A program made the position numbers and the translations under genes. From Pseudomonadales bacterium (GTDB lineage: Bacteria > Pseudomonadota > Gammaproteobacteria > Pseudomonadales > Azotimanducaceae): DNA of 18,697 nucleotides. Numbering within the stretch: position 1 is the first letter of the stretch; each line of letters starts with the position of its first letter. Positions 1 through 8,136 of this stretch are shown one piece after another. The stretch covers positions 1 to 18,697 of the forward strand of contig JAKUTI010000025.1 in NCBI GenBank assembly GCA_022448765.1, written 5' to 3'. The notes beneath the pieces are model-generated. The model had not been told where the DNA came from, did not search any database, and was given only the letters and a program-made list of their open reading frames with translations.

Positions 1-503
1 TTCAGGATCTATTTCACTCCCCTCACAGGGGTTCTTTTCGCCTTTCCCTCACGGTACTGGTTCACTATCGGTCAGCTGAGAGTATTTAGCCTTGGAGGAT
101 GGTCCCCCCATGTTCAGACAGGGTTTCACGTGCCCCGCCCTACTCGATTTCACAGTAATATCGTTTTCGCATACGGGGCTATCACCCACTATGGCGTCCC
201 TTTCCAGAGACTTCTGCTAACAATATGTATGCTTAAGGGCTGCTCCCCTTTCGCTCGTCGCTACTAAGGGAATCTCGGTTGATTTCTTTTCCTCCGGGTA
301 CTTAGATATTTCAGTTCCCCGGGTTCGCTTCATTGACCTATGAATTCAGTCAATGATGACGCTCAAGAGCGTCGGGTTTCCCCATTCGGAAATCCTCGGA
401 TCAAAGCCTGTTTGCCGGCTCCCCGAGGCTTATCGCAAGCTACAACGTCCTTCATCGCCTTCAGCTGCCAAGGCATCCACCAGATGCGCTTGTTCACTTG
501 ACC
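1..503 (-). rRNA. rrl: 23S ribosomal RNA, 5' portion (partial)
   Basis: The reverse complement reads as the 5' domain of bacterial 23S rRNA. It opens with GGTCAAGTGAACAAGCG and then GGTGGATGCC, matching the E. coli 5' end, and continues through the well conserved segments around GAACTGAAATATCTAAGTA and AGAAATCAACCGAGATTCCC. The 5' end is set at 503 by comparison with E. coli, so it may be off by a few bases. Only about the first 500 of roughly 2,900 nt are present; the rest lies beyond position 1. It is the third structural element of the rRNA operon transcribed leftward. Open frames across it are meaningless. Confidence 0.97.
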
Positions 504-668
504 ATATAACCCAACGAACGAAACGTTCGTTAAGCTAATCGTCGTTAAACTTTCGCCGGATATACCAGCAGTACCGCCGCGGTAGGCGGACTGCGGGATA
601 GCAATCAAGCTATCCCAGGCACATCGAACAATTGTTGCTCTAACCGACAAAAATGCCGGCAGAGCGGA

Positions 669-696
669 GTGTTTTTCACGCATACGTGAAAAACAC
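669..696 (-). repeat. Perfect 12-bp hairpin in rRNA spacer
   Basis: GTGTTTTTCACG is followed by the loop CATA and then its exact reverse complement, giving a 12-bp uninterrupted stem. In transcription direction it lies about 15 nt after the boxA element and about 165 nt before mature 23S. The position suggests a role in rRNA antitermination or processing, but that is inference. No U-run follows on the transcribed strand, so it is not an intrinsic terminator. Confidence 0.7.
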
Positions 697-710
697 GGCT
701 TCATCAGTTT

Positions 711-728
711 CAAATTGTTAAAGAGCGG
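711..728 (-). promoter_or_regulatory. boxA antitermination element upstream of 23S
   Basis: On the minus strand the sequence reads CCGCTCTTTAACAATTTG. Its core GCTCTTTAACA matches the boxA motif of proteobacterial rRNA operons, which binds NusB/NusE (S10) and supports rho-resistant transcription. A spacer copy in front of 23S is typical of gammaproteobacterial rrn operons. Confidence 0.8.
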
Positions 729-881
729 GAATTCATTCTTTTCAGGAATAAACGCCAACATCAAAACGTTATTTTTTTCGCTTCGATTTTAGCGCTCTAG
801 TGGTGGCCGAGCGTCGCAGATCTACTGACGCTTCAACCAATGGGCCAACCGACACCCCGACTCGAACGATAGAGCCGCGTA

Positions 882-957
882 TGGTGGAGCCGAGGAGGAT
901 CGAACTCCTGACCCCCTGCGTGCAAGGCAGGTGCTCTCCCAGCTGAGCTACGGCCCC
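882..957 (-). tRNA. tRNA-Ala (anticodon TGC)
   Basis: The reverse complement folds as a 76-nt tRNA. The acceptor is GGGGCCG/CGGCTCC, the D-arm contains AGCTCAGCTGGGAGAGC, the anticodon loop holds TGC (CTTGCAC), the T-arm has GTTCGATCC, and the CCA is encoded. It differs from E. coli tRNA-Ala(UGC) at only a modest number of positions. It sits between tRNA-Ile and 23S in the transcribed spacer, as usual. Confidence 0.97.
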
Positions 958-990
958 TCGGGTTGGCTGGTTTCGTGCGGAGGGTACAAG

Positions 991-1067
<77 letters not shown>

Positions 1068-1266
1068 GGTCGTATAGGCCCGATTTATGTGAATAAACCA
1101 TTCGTGTGGGGGCGACGCTGAGCGTCGCCATAGAATCTCCTAAGAAATTCTAGCTCGTGCCTAAAGATCGAGTCCCTAGCTGGATGGTGTATCCGTCTCA
1201 TCCGATTTCCAGAGATTCGCATAGCGAGGCTCGTTCATTCGAACAGACTTAAACCATCTTTTAGGT
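1068..1266 (-). other. 16S to tRNA-Ile internal transcribed spacer
   Basis: This 199-nt spacer separates the mature 16S 3' end from tRNA-Ile. I see no further tRNA, open frame or clear protein-binding motif in it. It probably carries the downstream strand of the 16S processing stem, but I could not fold it against the leader by eye with confidence. Confidence 0.6.
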
Positions 1267-2802
<1,536 letters not shown>

Positions 2803-2984
2803 AAATAGTCCAGTCCGCTGCCGATCCCAGAGGGATCCCAGCAGACAAAGGGTTCGCCAAGGACTCAACTTCATTTGCGAGCGCCCACACGAATGGCTTA
2901 TTCAACTGTTAAAGAACCGCCCGACGAGATTCCACGCCTCAATTAGTGAGGTTGAAGGATCATGCTGCGGGCCGAAGGCTGCGT
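2803..2984 (-). other. rRNA operon leader with boxB-like hairpin and 16S processing stem
   Basis: This is the transcribed leader between the promoter and mature 16S. In transcription order it contains a small hairpin (CCTCA at 2937-2941 pairing with TGAGG at 2947-2951), in the place of rrn boxB. The boxA element at 2906-2919 follows. Close to 16S there is a 6-bp hairpin, GATCCC-AGA-GGGATC (2823-2837), flanked by complementary CTGC/GCAG. No protein-coding gene is credible here. Confidence 0.7.
2906..2919 (-). promoter_or_regulatory. boxA antitermination element in 16S leader
   Basis: The minus strand reads CGGTTCTTTAACAG, a close match to the rrn boxA core (GCTCTTTAACA) and to the second copy in the 23S spacer (711-728). 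It lies about 17 nt downstream of a boxB-like hairpin, the same order as in E. coli rrn leaders. Confidence 0.75.
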
Positions 2985-3012
2985 ATTATACGCACGCCCC
3001 GTGATGCCGCAA
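2985..3012 (-). promoter_or_regulatory. rRNA operon promoter (rrn P1-like)
   Basis: On the minus strand a perfect TATAAT (2985-2990) lies 16 bp downstream of TTGCGG (3007-3012). The sub-optimal 16-bp spacing is typical of rrn P1 promoters. The sequence after the -10 (ACGCAGCC) is G+C-rich, which is the discriminator type that makes rRNA promoters sensitive to ppGpp and DksA. Upstream, at about 3013-3047, is an A+T-rich stretch that could act as an UP element. DksA is itself encoded in this window. A second promoter (P2) was not recognised. Confidence 0.75.
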
Positions 3013-3071
3013 TGCCTATTCACAGCTATTTTGTATTTTCGTTTGAGAGCTAATTAGTCTCTCGGATTTGA

Positions 3072-4337
3072 TCAGTCGTGATAAAACATATGCCAGGATT
3101 TTTTGCCTCGTCGCAACAAATGGTATCGACCGAACAGTCCCTCGTCGCGACGAAGGGCCCGGTTATAAAATTGGACCAGATCGCCATTTAGATGAAGCCC
3201 CTTACCGTCAATCAGTTTACGACCAGCTCCCCGAGACTTAGCGACATCGGCCCGTACAAGAGCCGACAACAGCTCTTCCTCGTCTTCCACCAACGTCGAA
3301 TCCATCCCGTCGAGCCGTAACTGCTCCAAATCATCACTGCTAAGGTCCGCCACGACACCGCCAAATAAAGCTCCGGTGATCCGTTCTACTGATGATAAAG
3401 CCTCTTTTCCGTGAGCTAACAACGTGACTTCTCGCGCAAGAAGACGTTGAGCACTTCGTTCTCCAGGGCGATCACGCACCATATCCGCCGCCTCTGCAAT
3501 GTCGCCTAAATCGACAAAGGTAAAGTAGCCAAGAAAAGACACAACATCGTCATCGGAAGTGTTCAGCCAAAATTGATAAAAACGATACGGTGACGTCATC
3601 TCCGGGTCCAACCAAATCGCTCCATCCGCCGTCTTTCCGAATTTGAGCCCGTCAGCGCGTGTGATCAACGGTACAGTGAGGACGAATGCTTGCTGACTAT
3701 CCACTCGCCGGATCAAATCGATCCCACTAACCATGTTGCCCCACTGATCACTACCTCCAACCTGAATCGTGCAGTGATAACGACGGGACAACTCAAGAAA
3801 GTCGTAGGCTTGCATGAGCATGTAGCTAAACTCTGTGTATGAAATCCCTTCGCCTTCACGACCTAACCTATTCTTCACAGAATCCCGTTGCATCATCGCA
3901 TTCACCGAAAAGTGTTTACCGATGTCTCGAAGGAAATCGAGGGCACTTAGCGAGCGGGTCCACTCTAGGTTATCCACCACTCGGGCAGCGTACGATCCAT
4001 CTAAATCAACGAACCGGGAGACCTGTTTGGACAATCGTTCCACCCAGCCACCCACGACATCGACCTCGTTTAGGCTCCGTTCATCAACGCGCCCAGACGG
4101 ATCGCCGATAAGGCCCGTAGCCCCTCCCACCAGCGCAATAGGAGAGTGACCAGAAAGTTGAAAACGCCGCAGGGTGAGGAGCGGAACTAGGCTGCCAATG
4201 TGGAGACTCGGTGCCGTCGGATCAAAACCACAGTACAAACTCCTTCCCGACTCTTGTAAGTGAGACTCGAGTCCTTCTCGATCGGACGTCTGAGCGAGAA
4301 GGTGACGCTGCTCTAGATCGCTTATAGGAGAAGCCAT
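3072..4337 (-). CDS. tyrS: Tyrosyl-tRNA synthetase
   Basis: TyrRS is a class I synthetase that charges tRNA-Tyr in the cytosol. The product of 421 residues is close to the E. coli length (424). It shows YCGFDPTAPSLHIGSLVPL near residues 35-53, with HIGS in the HIGH position (46-49). GGSDQWGN lies at 194-201, and KFGKT at 232-236 stands for KMSKS. A C-terminal S4-type RNA-binding region contains GRKLIDGKGLHLNG. The frame stays open upstream to a TTG at 4403, but the ATG at 4337 gives MASPISDLEQRHLLAQ, which lines up with the E. coli start MASSNLIKQLQERGLVAQ. The extra 22 residues are therefore probably not translated. The gene ends about 60 bp upstream of the rrn promoter on the same strand and is divergent from the M23 peptidase, the arrangement known around P. 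aeruginosa PA0668. Confidence 0.96.
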   Translation of the reverse strand: MASPISDLEQRHLLAQTSDREGLESHLQESGRSLYCGFDPTAPSLHIGSLVPLLTLRRFQLSGHSPIALVGGATGLIGDPSGRVDERSLNEVDVVGGWVERLSKQVSRFVDLDGSYAARVVDNLEWTRSLSALDFLRDIGKHFSVNAMMQRDSVKNRLGREGEGISYTEFSYMLMQAYDFLELSRRYHCTIQVGGSDQWGNMVSGIDLIRRVDSQQAFVLTVPLITRADGLKFGKTADGAIWLDPEMTSPYRFYQFWLNTSDDDVVSFLGYFTFVDLGDIAEAADMVRDRPGERSAQRLLAREVTLLAHGKEALSSVERITGALFGGVVADLSSDDLEQLRLDGMDSTLVEDEEELLSALVRADVAKSRGAGRKLIDGKGLHLNGDLVQFYNRALRRDEGLFGRYHLLRRGKKSWHMFYHD

Positions 4338-4387
4338 ACGAATTCGCTCAAGGACAAGTCGGAAGCCAAGATTCCGGCGTCGAGGGC

Positions 4388-4415
4388 TTTCCAACGGAAC
4401 CAAAACCCATATACT
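4388..4415 (+). promoter_or_regulatory. Candidate promoter for the M23 peptidase-anmK pair
   Basis: TTTCCA (4388-4393) and TATACT (4410-4415), separated by 16 bp, lie about 50 bp before the chosen TTG start in the 126-bp gap between divergent tyrS and the peptidase gene. The -10 matches 5 of 6 consensus bases and the -35 matches 4 of 6. It is a reasonable sigma-70 candidate only; no operator is visible. Confidence 0.35.
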
Positions 4416-4463
4416 AGCGCAACTTCTTGAACTGCCCCACGCATAGGTCCGCCAACGTCCAAC

Positions 4464-5831
4464 TTGAATTCGAAGTGGCGAGGGTACTCCTTACGTAACC
4501 TCCCTCGCACACACCGTGCCATCGCCTTCGCATTGACGATCGTCCTCGCATTTCTTGCGTTATCCGATCTCAATGGCTACGGCATTGCCGATCTACCCCG
4601 GGAAGACCCTGCGGTTGCTAACGTCAACGCCCTCGGCAAACATTCTCCCCCACGGGCAGAAACTTCCGATCCAACGGTTTCCTCTGAAGTCGGTAATACA
4701 TCAAAGATCGAGCACGACTCGCCAGCTGACATACGCACTGTCATCGTTCAGCCGAGAGACAACCTCGCCCTAATTTTTCAACGAGAGGGTCTCTCTGCAA
4801 AAGAGCTGCAAAGCATGTTAGAAAGCGACCAACTGGCCAAGCGCCTCAAACACATTTTTCCGGGCCAAAAGCTGATATTCGAAAGAGGAGAAGACGGTGC
4901 GCTGACGCGTCTGGAATATTCCCCAACACCACTTCAGTCACTAGTTTTTACCCGCCACGGCAGCTCCTTTGACGTAGAACAAGTCGCGCACCCGCCCGAA
5001 ATCGAAATTAAAGTAATCCGAGGCCTCATCGATCACTCGCTATTCGTTGCCAGCCAGCGCATAGGGCTAGACGATGAAACAACCATGCGATTAGCACAGA
5101 TCTTTCAATGGGATATCGACTTTGTCCTTGATATTCGCAAAGGCGATGAGTTTGCCCTTGTTGTGGAAGAACTCTACCTACGAGGTGATTTTATCGGCTA
5201 CGGAAACATCCTCGCTGCAAAATTCGTAAATCAAAGTGATAGCTACTTGGCGTTTCGGTACGTGGATCGGGAAGGTGCAACTGGGTATTTCAACCCGAAC
5301 GGCGAAAGTATGAAAAAAGCGTTCTTGAGGGCTCCCCTAGAATTCACGCGCATAAGCTCCAACTTTAATATGAAGCGCATCCACCCCCTGTGGAATCGCA
5401 CAATGCCCCACCGGGGAATCGATTATGTCGCGCCGGTCGGCACACCTGTTCTGGCAGCCGGGACGGGGCAAGTACGGGTCGCCGGTCATACCAATGCAAA
5501 TGGGAATTATGTCGTTATAGGTCATGGCTCCGAATTCGAAACAAAGTATCTCCACCTTTCAAAATTTGGTCCTCATACGAAACGAGGACAAAGAGTCAAT
5601 CAAGGGGACGTTATTGGTTATGTCGGATCAACCGGCTGGGCAACTGGTCCCCATTTACATTACGAATTCCTTGTCAACGGAAAGCATAGGAACCCGCGCA
5701 CCGTACCACTACCCAAATCAAATCCGATCAATAAGCACGAGCTCAAACGCTTCCGAACGCAAATGCGACCAACCCTTGCTCTGCTCGAAAATCGCAAATC
5801 ACCGAACCTCCTCACGGCGGCCACCGATTAA
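4464..5831 (+). CDS. mepM: MepM-like M23 family peptidoglycan DD-endopeptidase
   Basis: This is a membrane-anchored zinc metallopeptidase predicted to cleave peptide crosslinks of peptidoglycan in the periplasm. The 455-residue product compares with 440 in E. coli MepM. RNLPRTHR at 11-18 resembles the E. coli N-terminus (NLPRPHR) and is followed by a hydrophobic anchor at about 19-35. A LysM/OapA-like region spans about 91-152 (VIVQPRDNLALIFQREGLS). The C-terminal M23 domain has HRGID (H316, D320) and HLH (H397, H399) as zinc-site and catalytic residues, with H364 in YLHLSKF as the other catalytic histidine. The start is TTG; no in-frame ATG precedes the anchor, and similarity to E. coli begins in this segment. 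anmK follows after 6 bp, probably in one operon, linking wall cleavage to wall-sugar recycling. The exact bond specificity is inferred from the family. Confidence 0.9.
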   Translation: MNSKWRGYSLRNLPRTHRAIAFALTIVLAFLALSDLNGYGIADLPREDPAVANVNALGKHSPPRAETSDPTVSSEVGNTSKIEHDSPADIRTVIVQPRDNLALIFQREGLSAKELQSMLESDQLAKRLKHIFPGQKLIFERGEDGALTRLEYSPTPLQSLVFTRHGSSFDVEQVAHPPEIEIKVIRGLIDHSLFVASQRIGLDDETTMRLAQIFQWDIDFVLDIRKGDEFALVVEELYLRGDFIGYGNILAAKFVNQSDSYLAFRYVDREGATGYFNPNGESMKKAFLRAPLEFTRISSNFNMKRIHPLWNRTMPHRGIDYVAPVGTPVLAAGTGQVRVAGHTNANGNYVVIGHGSEFETKYLHLSKFGPHTKRGQRVNQGDVIGYVGSTGWATGPHLHYEFLVNGKHRNPRTVPLPKSNPINKHELKRFRTQMRPTLALLENRKSPNLLTAATD

Positions 5832-5837
5832 CCTGCC

Positions 5838-6956
5838 ATGTCGCGGTTTTTTATCGGCTGTATCTCCGGCACCAGCATAGACGGCCTCGACATTGCGTTG
5901 GTTGACATCGAACACAAGCCAACGATTTCTGCTTCCAACACTATATCGCTCCCAGAACGCCTTCGAGATCAACTACGCGAACTCTTGCAGCCTGGACCCA
6001 ACGAAGCATTTCGCCTTGGCCTCTCCCACGTACAGCTAGGAGAGTTCATCGGCAAGGCTATCCTTCATTTCTTGAAGGACAACGGCGTCGATCCAAGTGA
6101 AATTGTAGCCGTTGGGAGTCATGGTCAAACGGTTCGCCATCATCCCGAAGCGGACCCGGGATTTTCGTTGCAGATCGGAAGCGGCAGCCACATTGCCGAA
6201 ATTACAGGGATAGACACCGTCGCCGATTTCCGAAGTCGGGATCTGGCATTGGATGGGGAAGGCGCTCCCCTAGTTCCGAGCTTTCATCGAACGCTACTCC
6301 ACCCTTGCGAGGACGACCAAGTCATTCTCAATATCGGTGGCATCGCCAACGTCACCATCCTCTATTCCAACGATCAAAGGCCGTTTTTTGGTTTTGATAC
6401 CGGCCCGGGAAACTCTCTCCTAGATGCCTGGGTCAACGATTCGAAACAACTCCGATACGATGCCAACGGCGATTGGTCAGCATCTGGTCGAGTCTCACAC
6501 GAACTGCTTGAAGCACTACTCGAGGATACTTTCTTTACGCTCGACCCACCAAAGAGCACAGGGAAAGAAAAGTTCAACTTGAATTACATCGAACAAGGGC
6601 TACGTGGATTCTCGACAATAAAAGCCCGTGATGTCCAATCCACGTTGTGCGAATTCACCGCGGTCACCGCCGCAAACGCAATCAAACGGTGGGGGCCCGG
6701 GGCAGCGCGCGTTGTCGTTTGCGGCGGCGGACGCTTGAACGCGGATTTAATGCGGCGACTGGCTTTACATCTTAACGATCGCTCGGTCATCCGCTCAGAA
6801 GAAATCAACGTTGATGGCGACAGTCTCGAAGCCGGCGCGTTCGCCTGGTTGGCGCGTTGTTTTATAGATCAAGTGCCCGGCAACGTCCCTTCAGCCACCG
6901 GAGCCAAAGGGGAACGCGTACTCGGATGCCTTTATCCCTCAGGGGTTAAAGCTTAG
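5838..6956 (+). CDS. anmK: Anhydro-N-acetylmuramic acid kinase
   Basis: AnmK phosphorylates 1,6-anhydro-MurNAc released during peptidoglycan turnover, opening the anhydro ring to give MurNAc-6-phosphate for recycling in the cytosol. The product is 372 residues (E. coli 369). Family motifs are clear: GCISGTSIDGLDIALVDI at the N-terminus, GSHGQTVRHHP at 93-103, LNIGGIANVT at 164-173, FGFDTGPGN at 184-192 containing the likely catalytic aspartate (D187), and VVCGGGRLNADLM in the C-terminal half. It lies 6 bp after the MepM-like gene and has no strong ribosome-binding site of its own, so translational coupling is likely. Its last 4 bases overlap the end of convergent erpA. Confidence 0.96.
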   Translation: MSRFFIGCISGTSIDGLDIALVDIEHKPTISASNTISLPERLRDQLRELLQPGPNEAFRLGLSHVQLGEFIGKAILHFLKDNGVDPSEIVAVGSHGQTVRHHPEADPGFSLQIGSGSHIAEITGIDTVADFRSRDLALDGEGAPLVPSFHRTLLHPCEDDQVILNIGGIANVTILYSNDQRPFFGFDTGPGNSLLDAWVNDSKQLRYDANGDWSASGRVSHELLEALLEDTFFTLDPPKSTGKEKFNLNYIEQGLRGFSTIKARDVQSTLCEFTAVTAANAIKRWGPGAARVVVCGGGRLNADLMRRLALHLNDRSVIRSEEINVDGDSLEAGAFAWLARCFIDQVPGNVPSATGAKGERVLGCLYPSGVKA

Positions 6957-7288
6957 ATGGCAAATGAATTGCCACAACCACACGTAGAAGAAGCGTTCGG
7001 ATTTGTAACGACAAACTGTGATCCCTGTAAGTCTTCCTTGAAGTCGACCTCTGCTCCCACCAAATATTGGTAGCTCATGGGATCAACAACCATCGTAACT
7101 CCGCTTCGTTGAACCACCGTATCATCTTGCGCGATGGCGTCGTCAAACGTAAACCCGTATGAAAAACCACTGCATCCTCCTCCCGTGACGAATACCCGAA
7201 GCTTGAGCTCATCGTTTCCTTCGTCCTCGATGAGTTCAGATACTTTATCAGCCGCTCGGACTGACATCTGGATGTTCATGTCCACCAT
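6953..7288 (-). CDS. erpA: Iron-sulfur cluster insertion protein ErpA
   Basis: ErpA is an A-type carrier that receives Fe-S clusters from the assembly machinery and hands them to target enzymes, in E. coli including the isoprenoid enzymes IspG and IspH. The product is 111 residues (E. coli 114). It has the three conserved cysteines: C39 in TGGGCSGF, and C103 and C105 in STCGCGNSF. It also carries VVDPMSYQYLVG and VVTNPNASSTCGCG, which follow ErpA closely rather than IscA or SufA. The start is the first ATG; a second ATG three codons in is also possible. It is convergent with anmK, overlapping by 4 bp. A possible -10 (TAGAAT, 7299-7304) lies just upstream, but no clear IscR site is visible. 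The gene is next to anmK as in Pseudomonas. Confidence 0.96.
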   Translation of the reverse strand: MVDMNIQMSVRAADKVSELIEDEGNDELKLRVFVTGGGCSGFSYGFTFDDAIAQDDTVVQRSGVTMVVDPMSYQYLVGAEVDFKEDLQGSQFVVTNPNASSTCGCGNSFAI

Positions 7289-7318
7289 CAGACCTGCGAT
7301 TCTAGCACTCAGGCTCTA

Positions 7319-7645
7319 AAAGCGGTTCAACTATATACTTTGGGGCTTCGCGGACGCGCCGTTTAGTTTCCATCGAGTCCACCTTGCCACACATCCGCGA
7401 GGGCACAACACCTTTCGCGCACCGGTATCGTAAGCGTGATGTCCCAATTAATAAAAGACGTACCCCGGATTGATGCTCGTTCGACCCTAGCAGAAGCACT
7501 CTCAAGACTAGACCAAGCAGGAGATGAAGTCCTTTGCGTACAGAGTTCAACCAATAAAACAGTTTGTCCAATGGTCAGTGTGTTGAACCGACAGCGCATC
7601 GGAACACACACCGCGTTAGCTATGCGATCCCACAGCAGCCAATAA
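7319..7645 (+). pseudogene. CBS-domain-like fragment, possible remnant of a ClC chloride channel C-terminus
   Basis: The gap between erpA and hemJ (7289-7705) has no full gene. In one frame it reads VQLYTLGLRGRAV, then a stop at about 7364. After that a 68-residue open stretch from an ATG at 7439 (GTG at 7436) contains DVPRIDARSTLAEALSRLDQ followed by AGDEVLCV and MVSVLNRQRI. That second part looks like one CBS motif: the T/S-LAEAL helix, the hydrophobic strand, then a GV(L/V)-x-R-like strand. The first part resembles the IYTLKLRRRG segment that follows the membrane domain in CBS-bearing ClC channels. In E. coli, clcA lies between hemL and erpA, so a channel remnant here is plausible, although the orientation differs. 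It could instead be a small free-standing CBS-like protein. The protein similarity is judged by eye only. Confidence 0.4.
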
Positions 7646-7705
7646 GCCTTTCCGCCTACGGGTTTAACGTGCCATGATCCCCGGTTGTCTCAAAACCGTG
7701 TCCAG

Positions 7706-8128
7706 ATGCTCTACGTTAAAGCTTTTCACCTTATTGCTGTCGTGTGCTGGTTTGCCGGAATTTTCTACCTCCCAAGGCTTTTCGTGTACCACTCAATGTC
7801 ACAAGATGCATCCGTTCGGGGCCAGTTTCGAGTGATGGAACGTGCCCTTTTCCGCATTATCATGACACCAGCTGCGATCGCGACCGCGATATTCGGCTTG
7901 TGGCTCGTGACGATTAACTGGAGCTTGTACCGCGTTTCGATCTGGTTTTGGATCAAAATCAGTCTGGTGCTAGTGCTCTACGCGTACCATTTTTATTGCG
8001 GTCATCTGCTCACCCAATTCGCAATCGATAAAGATACCCATTCGCACGTGTTTTACCGCTGGTTTAACGAAATGCCGGTTCTAGTTTTAGTTGCGATCAC
8101 GATCCTCGTGGTCGTTAAACCCTTATAG
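7706..8128 (+). CDS. hemJ: Protoporphyrinogen IX oxidase HemJ (membrane protein)
   Basis: HemJ oxidises protoporphyrinogen IX to protoporphyrin IX, the penultimate step of haem synthesis, in the inner membrane. The 140-residue product (family about 140-145) begins MLYVKAFHLIAVVCWFAGIF and continues YLPRLFVYH, the hallmark of the HemJ/UPF0093 family including the conserved histidine at residue 8. Hydrophobic segments lie at about 6-22, 52-70, 77-98 and 122-137, giving four membrane spans. The frame is open to a TTG at 7685, but the ATG at 7706 matches the family start exactly. No strong ribosome-binding site is visible before it. hemL follows after 8 bp, so haem genes are grouped. No oxygen-dependent HemG or HemY type oxidase is seen in the window. 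Confidence 0.92.
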   Translation: MLYVKAFHLIAVVCWFAGIFYLPRLFVYHSMSQDASVRGQFRVMERALFRIIMTPAAIATAIFGLWLVTINWSLYRVSIWFWIKISLVLVLYAYHFYCGHLLTQFAIDKDTHSHVFYRWFNEMPVLVLVAITILVVVKPL

Positions 8129-8136
8129 AGGCTTCA

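Larger units (their letters stand above)
504..881 (-). other. tRNA-Ala to 23S internal transcribed spacer with hairpins and boxA
   Basis: This 378-nt stretch holds no gene; it is the transcribed spacer between tRNA-Ala and 23S rRNA. It contains a boxA-like antitermination element (711-728) and at least three perfect inverted repeats. These are a 12-bp stem with a CATA loop (669-680/685-696), an 8-bp stem with a 6-nt loop (595-602/609-616), and an 8-bp stem with a 3-nt loop next to the 23S 5' end (513-520/524-531). The last may belong to the processing region in front of mature 23S, but the 3' side of that stem lies outside the window. The rest looks like unstructured spacer. Confidence 0.8.

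Noticed and set aside
3045..3063. Inverted repeat GAGAG...CTCTC after tyrS, considered as a terminator
   Set aside because: Neither strand has a U-run following the stem, and the loop is essentially absent with a bulge. It is not a credible intrinsic terminator.
4338..4403. 22-residue N-terminal extension of TyrS from a TTG at 4403
   Set aside because: Known TyrRS proteins start at the MAS... position, and the extension does not resemble the family.
7302..7611. Minus-strand frames with hydrophobic stretches opposite the CBS-like fragment
   Set aside because: No start signal or recognisable domain. The hydrophobic run is the antisense of the plus-strand CBS-like reading, which looks more protein-like.
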